Shown piece by piece: positions 62,001 through 64,000 of a DNA stretch of 64,000 nt. Each line of letters opens with the position of its first letter. Position 1 is the stretch's first letter. The stretch comes from Agelas oroides (taxonomy: Eukaryota > Porifera > Demospongiae > Agelasida > Agelasidae). The position numbers and the translations under genes are program-made. The stretch lies in NCBI GenBank assembly GCA_949130485.1, contig OX422190.1:6781167-6845166 (forward strand), given 5' to 3'. The notes beneath the pieces were generated by a model, which worked only from the letters and a program-made list of their open reading frames with translations, was not told the origin of the DNA and made no database searches.

Positions 62001-63919
62001 AACTTGTCTGCTTCATGAAATAGTGAGGTGTCTGCACTGGGGAGTATTCTTAAGTATTGGCTGTGTAAGTGAGGTGACCGCTTTTGGGAGGTGTCCGTTA
62101 AGGGAGGTTCCACTGTATAAGAATCTGGTTTTTGAATTTTTCAAGTAGCCTTATCCCCCCTCTCTCCTCCCCTTGGAGGGAACCTGGGAACAAGGCTAGT
62201 CTTTAGGGTTTAAATGTCAGAGTTTTTGTAATGAAATCTTGCACTCATACACACATACATACATATGCATGTGTGCACTCACACATTGACACAGCACATT
62301 TGAAGGCAACTCCGGCACCAATGGGATAGTCAGTGTTGGCTATGCTCCCTTGCTCTTTAGAGGCACAAACTGTTTCATTGGAAACAGTGGGACATCTGCT
62401 CTCAGGGTGAGAAATCCTCTGAACTTGGTAATAGTTTCTACTCTTATTGTAATTTACCTTGGCTTTTCCTTTCTCCCTCCCCTCCCCTCTCACTCCCCTT
62501 TCTTCCCCCTCCCCTCCCTCTTCCCTCCCCTCCCTCCCTCCCCTCCCTCCCCTCCCCTCCCCTCTCCTCTCCTCTCCTCTCCTCTCCTCTCCTCTCCTCT
62601 CCTCTCCTCTCCTCTCCTCTCCTCTCCTCTCCTCTCCTCTCCTCTCCTCTCCTCTCCTCTCCTCTCCCTTCCCTCCCCTCCCTTCCCCTCTCCCTCCCCT
62701 TCCCTCCCCTCCCTCCCTTCCCTTCCCTCCCTTCTCCTTCCCCTCCCCTCTCCCCTCTCCCCTCCCCTCCCTTCCCCTCCCCTTTCCTCCCCTCCCCTCC
62801 CTTCCCTTCCATCCTCCCCTCCCCTCTCCTCCCCCTCCCCTCCACTCCCTTTTCCTAGGTTGTTGGAACAGTGGTAGACCTCTTTGGCACTATGAAGTTT
62901 ATCAATAACACAACCCCTCAAGACGAGGCTGCATTGCATCTCCTTTCGTTTGGACAAGTCCGCTTGCGGAGGGGGCTTGACATCACTTTCATGGGAAATG
63001 TTGGAGGGTGCGTTACAGTGGTTTGTAGAGTGTGAGGGAGGGGATAGTCTGGTTAATGTGAGGAGTGATAATATTTGGACTGATTTGATAGTTATCAAGT
63101 CATAGCCAGGTTGTGCACTGCATGTAGTGAGAAGGAGAGGAAGTTCTAGAGGCCAATAATATTAGTGAATGGAAGTTCCACTATTTCATGAATAGTGTTA
63201 TTTGTATGTGAGAGGTTAGCTTGGTTTGCTTGCTCACTCCAAGTGTAGCTGGAGTGGATGTGTGCAGTGGGATTATGCATTTAGTTCTATCGATGTGAAT
63301 CTGTACACCATGCAGTCTAAATCACCTAAACAAGGTATTTGTGATTGAGTGACAACCTGCAACATGCAAAGCGTTGTGCATGTGTACCAAACCAGTTTAT
63401 TTAGAGCAAGTTCATGAGTCTCTGCATAATATGCACCTGTAGATGGACATTTTGTGAAGGGGAGGCAGGCTCACATAGGACTAGCATTTTTGATAGCTCC
63501 AGTAGACAGTTGGTTTGATGGGTTTGACCACTATCAATCAGCTTGCACCCTCATCTCTGATTTGTAGTTATGGGGTTTCCACTGCTCTCCTAAACTCCTG
63601 CGCATGCCTGTCCCCACCACCTGTTGTCACATACTGTAGTTCGCATTGGTGGTTTTCAGGGTTGTGATATTGACTCAGTTGATGATTGCAACATTCTGTG
63701 CCTGATGATGTATCTTGATTGATTCATCAGTGAGAAGAAAATGGAAAATGTGATACTAGGCATTTTTGGCTCTACACACTTGTTCCCTCTTCCAGGTTTG
63801 GAGCCAGCATTCTGGCTGACATGCCCACATCTTCAGTTGCATTCGACCGACTTCTGTTCAACCCACAATGCTTTGCACTCTATGAGGTCCCTACCACACC
63901 TCCCTCCAATTGGACAGAT
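56300..63919 (+). CDS. Secreted beta-helix-repeat protein (gene C, 5' part)
   Basis: Exons 56593-57053 (possibly preceded by a short exon ending 56306), 59438-60039, 60589-60742, 62295-62406, 62859-63007 and 63796-63919. Intron phases after the first coding exon are 2, 1, 2, 0, 2, 0 and all fit. The gene runs off the window. The protein starts with a signal peptide (LLWLLYATTLLQLVHG). It continues with repeated short strands ending in Cys, Asn and Gly (VVVDNCSFR, QGCNFTNNSA, SECRFEHNYA, TDCVFDGNRGGAGGG, ERCYFTGNQA, CTFEGNSG, GTNCFIGNSG). This is the pattern of right-handed parallel beta-helices, as in polymorphic-outer-membrane-protein-type repeats. Many NxS/NxT sites fit secretion. The C-terminus, and so whether it is a receptor, is not visible. 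Confidence 0.75.
56593..57053 (+). CDS. Gene C exon 1: signal peptide and first beta-helix part
   Basis: ATG at 56593 opens a signal peptide of about 21 residues, then a region with paired Cys (DNCNTAGNVCGSLQSAIDTL) resembling the entry to a pectate-lyase-like helix (LILLPPGTHYIDAPGLL). It ends in phase 2 at GTGAGT. Confidence 0.8.
57054..58715. other. Intron 1 of gene C, left part
   Basis: A direct duplication is visible: TTTGTGGGACTACAAGTCA occurs near 58031 and again near 58190, each followed by a GTATTGCAACGTGGCA-like block. No other feature was resolved. Confidence 0.5.
58716..58795. mobile_element. 80-bp palindromic hairpin of the TAGCCTCG group
   Basis: Arms of about 33 bp (CTCCCACCTCCATCTTTCATCG inverted after GCAAACGATGAAAGATGG) with diverged outer ends TAGTCCTGTTCC and GGGCTA. 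Flanks GAGTACAGT and GTTTACAGT agree at 7 of 9 bases. Confidence 0.7.
58937..59225 (+). repeat. (CA)n microsatellite with regular CAA breaks
   Basis: Nearly 290 bp of CACA with AACACACAC phase breaks every 15-20 bp. It lies in intron 1 of gene C, about 210 bp before exon 2. Confidence 0.97.
59438..60039 (+). CDS. Gene C exon 2: main beta-helix repeats
   Basis: Phase 2 in, 1 out, about 200 codons. At least five repeats of the type xCxFxxNxA are seen, with Gly-rich turns GRGGALG, FGGGIYM, VGGGGVLV and GGAGGGIFLL. Confidence 0.8.
60589..60742 (+). CDS. Gene C exon 3
   Basis: Phase 1 in, 2 out. It encodes GDGSMIRIERCYFTGNQA, a further repeat, then a less repetitive stretch (LLSLLREKESLPRHEVVDW). 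Confidence 0.7.
60803..61092 (+). repeat. 18-bp minisatellite (GGCGTGTGTATGAGGGTG)n
   Basis: About 16 units with small changes (TGG/GGC, TATG/TAGG) directly after exon 3 of gene C. The 18-bp step keeps frames open on both strands, giving false Pro/His/Thr-rich peptides. Confidence 0.95.
61675..62115. mobile_element. 441-bp Tc1/mariner- or Tigger-like MITE
   Basis: Ends CAGTGGAATCCCTCTAATG and the inverse GGAGGTTCCACTG, each with a GTGGACACC/GGTGTCC inner part, and TA on both sides. This end type is common in pogo/Tigger-related elements. The long - strand frame inside it (61709-62113) shows no transposase motif. Confidence 0.75.
62146..62198. mobile_element. 53-bp remnant of a TAGCCTCG-group hairpin
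   Basis: TAGCCTTATCCCCCC at the left and GGGAACAAGGCTA at the right are roughly inverted. No 9-bp duplication remains. Confidence 0.4.
62295..62406 (+). CDS. Gene C exon 4
   Basis: Phase 2 in, 0 out at GTGAGA. It encodes two beta-helix repeats, CTFEGNSGTNGIVSVG and GTNCFIGNSGTSALR. Confidence 0.75.
62462..62850 (+). repeat. 390-bp pure polypyrimidine tract with (CCTCT)n core
   Basis: Nearly every base from 62462 to 62850 is C or T on the + strand, with about 20 perfect CCTCT units at 62566-62665. It fills most of intron 4 of gene C and runs straight into the acceptor TTTTCCTAG of exon 5. Confidence 0.97.
62859..63007 (+). CDS. Gene C exon 5
   Basis: Phase 0 in, 2 out at GTGCGT. It encodes VVGTVVDLFGTMKFINNTTP, LHLLSFGQVRLRRGLDITF and MGNVGG, still in beta-helix style (short strands, Asn turns). 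Confidence 0.75.
63796..63919 (+). CDS. Gene C exon 6, last one in the window
   Basis: Acceptor CTCTTCCAG, phase 2 in, 0 out at GTAAGT. It encodes FGASILADMPTSSVAFDRLL followed by NPQCFALYEVPTTPPSNWTD. The change in style may mark the end of the helix. The gene continues to the right. Confidence 0.75.
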
Positions 63920-64000
63920 GTAAGTAGTGGCCATGTTCAATTAACTGTGTAGCCCAAGGTCAGCCACAACTCAGTATAGCTAATGAGACCTGTAAAACAA

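Noticed and set aside
61709-62113. A 134-codon - strand frame inside the Tc1/mariner-like MITE
   Set aside because: No transposase motifs, and it spans both terminal repeats, which are not coding in such elements.
62350-63098. Ser/Pro-rich and Arg/Gly/Glu-rich frames up to 202 codons
   Set aside because: They are translations of the CCTCT/AGAGG tract inside a gene C intron.
1-64000. CRISPR array, bacterial operons, rRNA
   Set aside because: No spaced identical repeats of CRISPR type, no ribosome binding sites or operon layout, and no rRNA-like sequence; the repeats present are tandem or transposon-derived.

Overview
The window is animal DNA. Genes are split by many GT-AG introns and encode metazoan-type signalling proteins: a Frizzled-type receptor and a multi-PH adaptor with tyrosine docking motifs. 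About half the visible structure is small foldback DNA transposons. A marine invertebrate, plausibly a sponge, is my inference; no ribosomal or mitochondrial marker is present to prove it.

Three protein-coding genes are well supported because their exons join in a consistent reading phase. (A) A + strand Frizzled-like seven-pass receptor, 4971-13227, seven exons, about 677 aa. It has an N-terminal membrane anchor, a cysteine-rich domain and a 7TM core. A possible alternative last exon at 7548-7631 would give a short type II membrane protein. (B) A - strand AFAP-like scaffold, 46078 down to 16392, eleven exons, about 1965 aa. It has six PH domains, a cluster of YxxP tyrosine motifs, proline-rich segments and a C-terminal coiled coil. 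Genes A and B converge at 13.2-16.4 kb. (C) A + strand secreted beta-helix-repeat protein starting at 56300 or 56593 and running off the right edge.

Layout: 1-1345 holds the 5' part of a decayed non-LTR retrotransposon on the - strand. 1.5-4.9 kb is a cluster of foldback elements. 5-13.2 kb is gene A. 13.2-16.4 kb is repeats between gene ends. 16.4-46.1 kb is gene B with large, transposon-filled introns. 46.1-56.3 kb is intergenic, with transposons, a CA microsatellite, a 14-bp minisatellite and a CR1/L2-like retrotransposon copy. 56.3-64 kb is gene C, whose introns hold a CA microsatellite, an 18-bp minisatellite and a 390-bp pyrimidine-only tract.

The most unusual feature set is the transposon content. 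One group has ends TAGCCTCGTTCCCAGGC with 9-bp target duplications and ranges from a 1-kb element to bare 80-90 bp hairpins. A second group of at least four families shares the terminal heptamer TACCGTA. There are also hAT-like (8-bp duplication), piggyBac-like (TTAA) and Tc1/mariner-like (TA) elements, with two nested insertions whose order can be read.

Genes A and B are both signalling components (Wnt-type receptor fold; Src/Crk-type adaptor), but nothing in the sequence shows that they act together.
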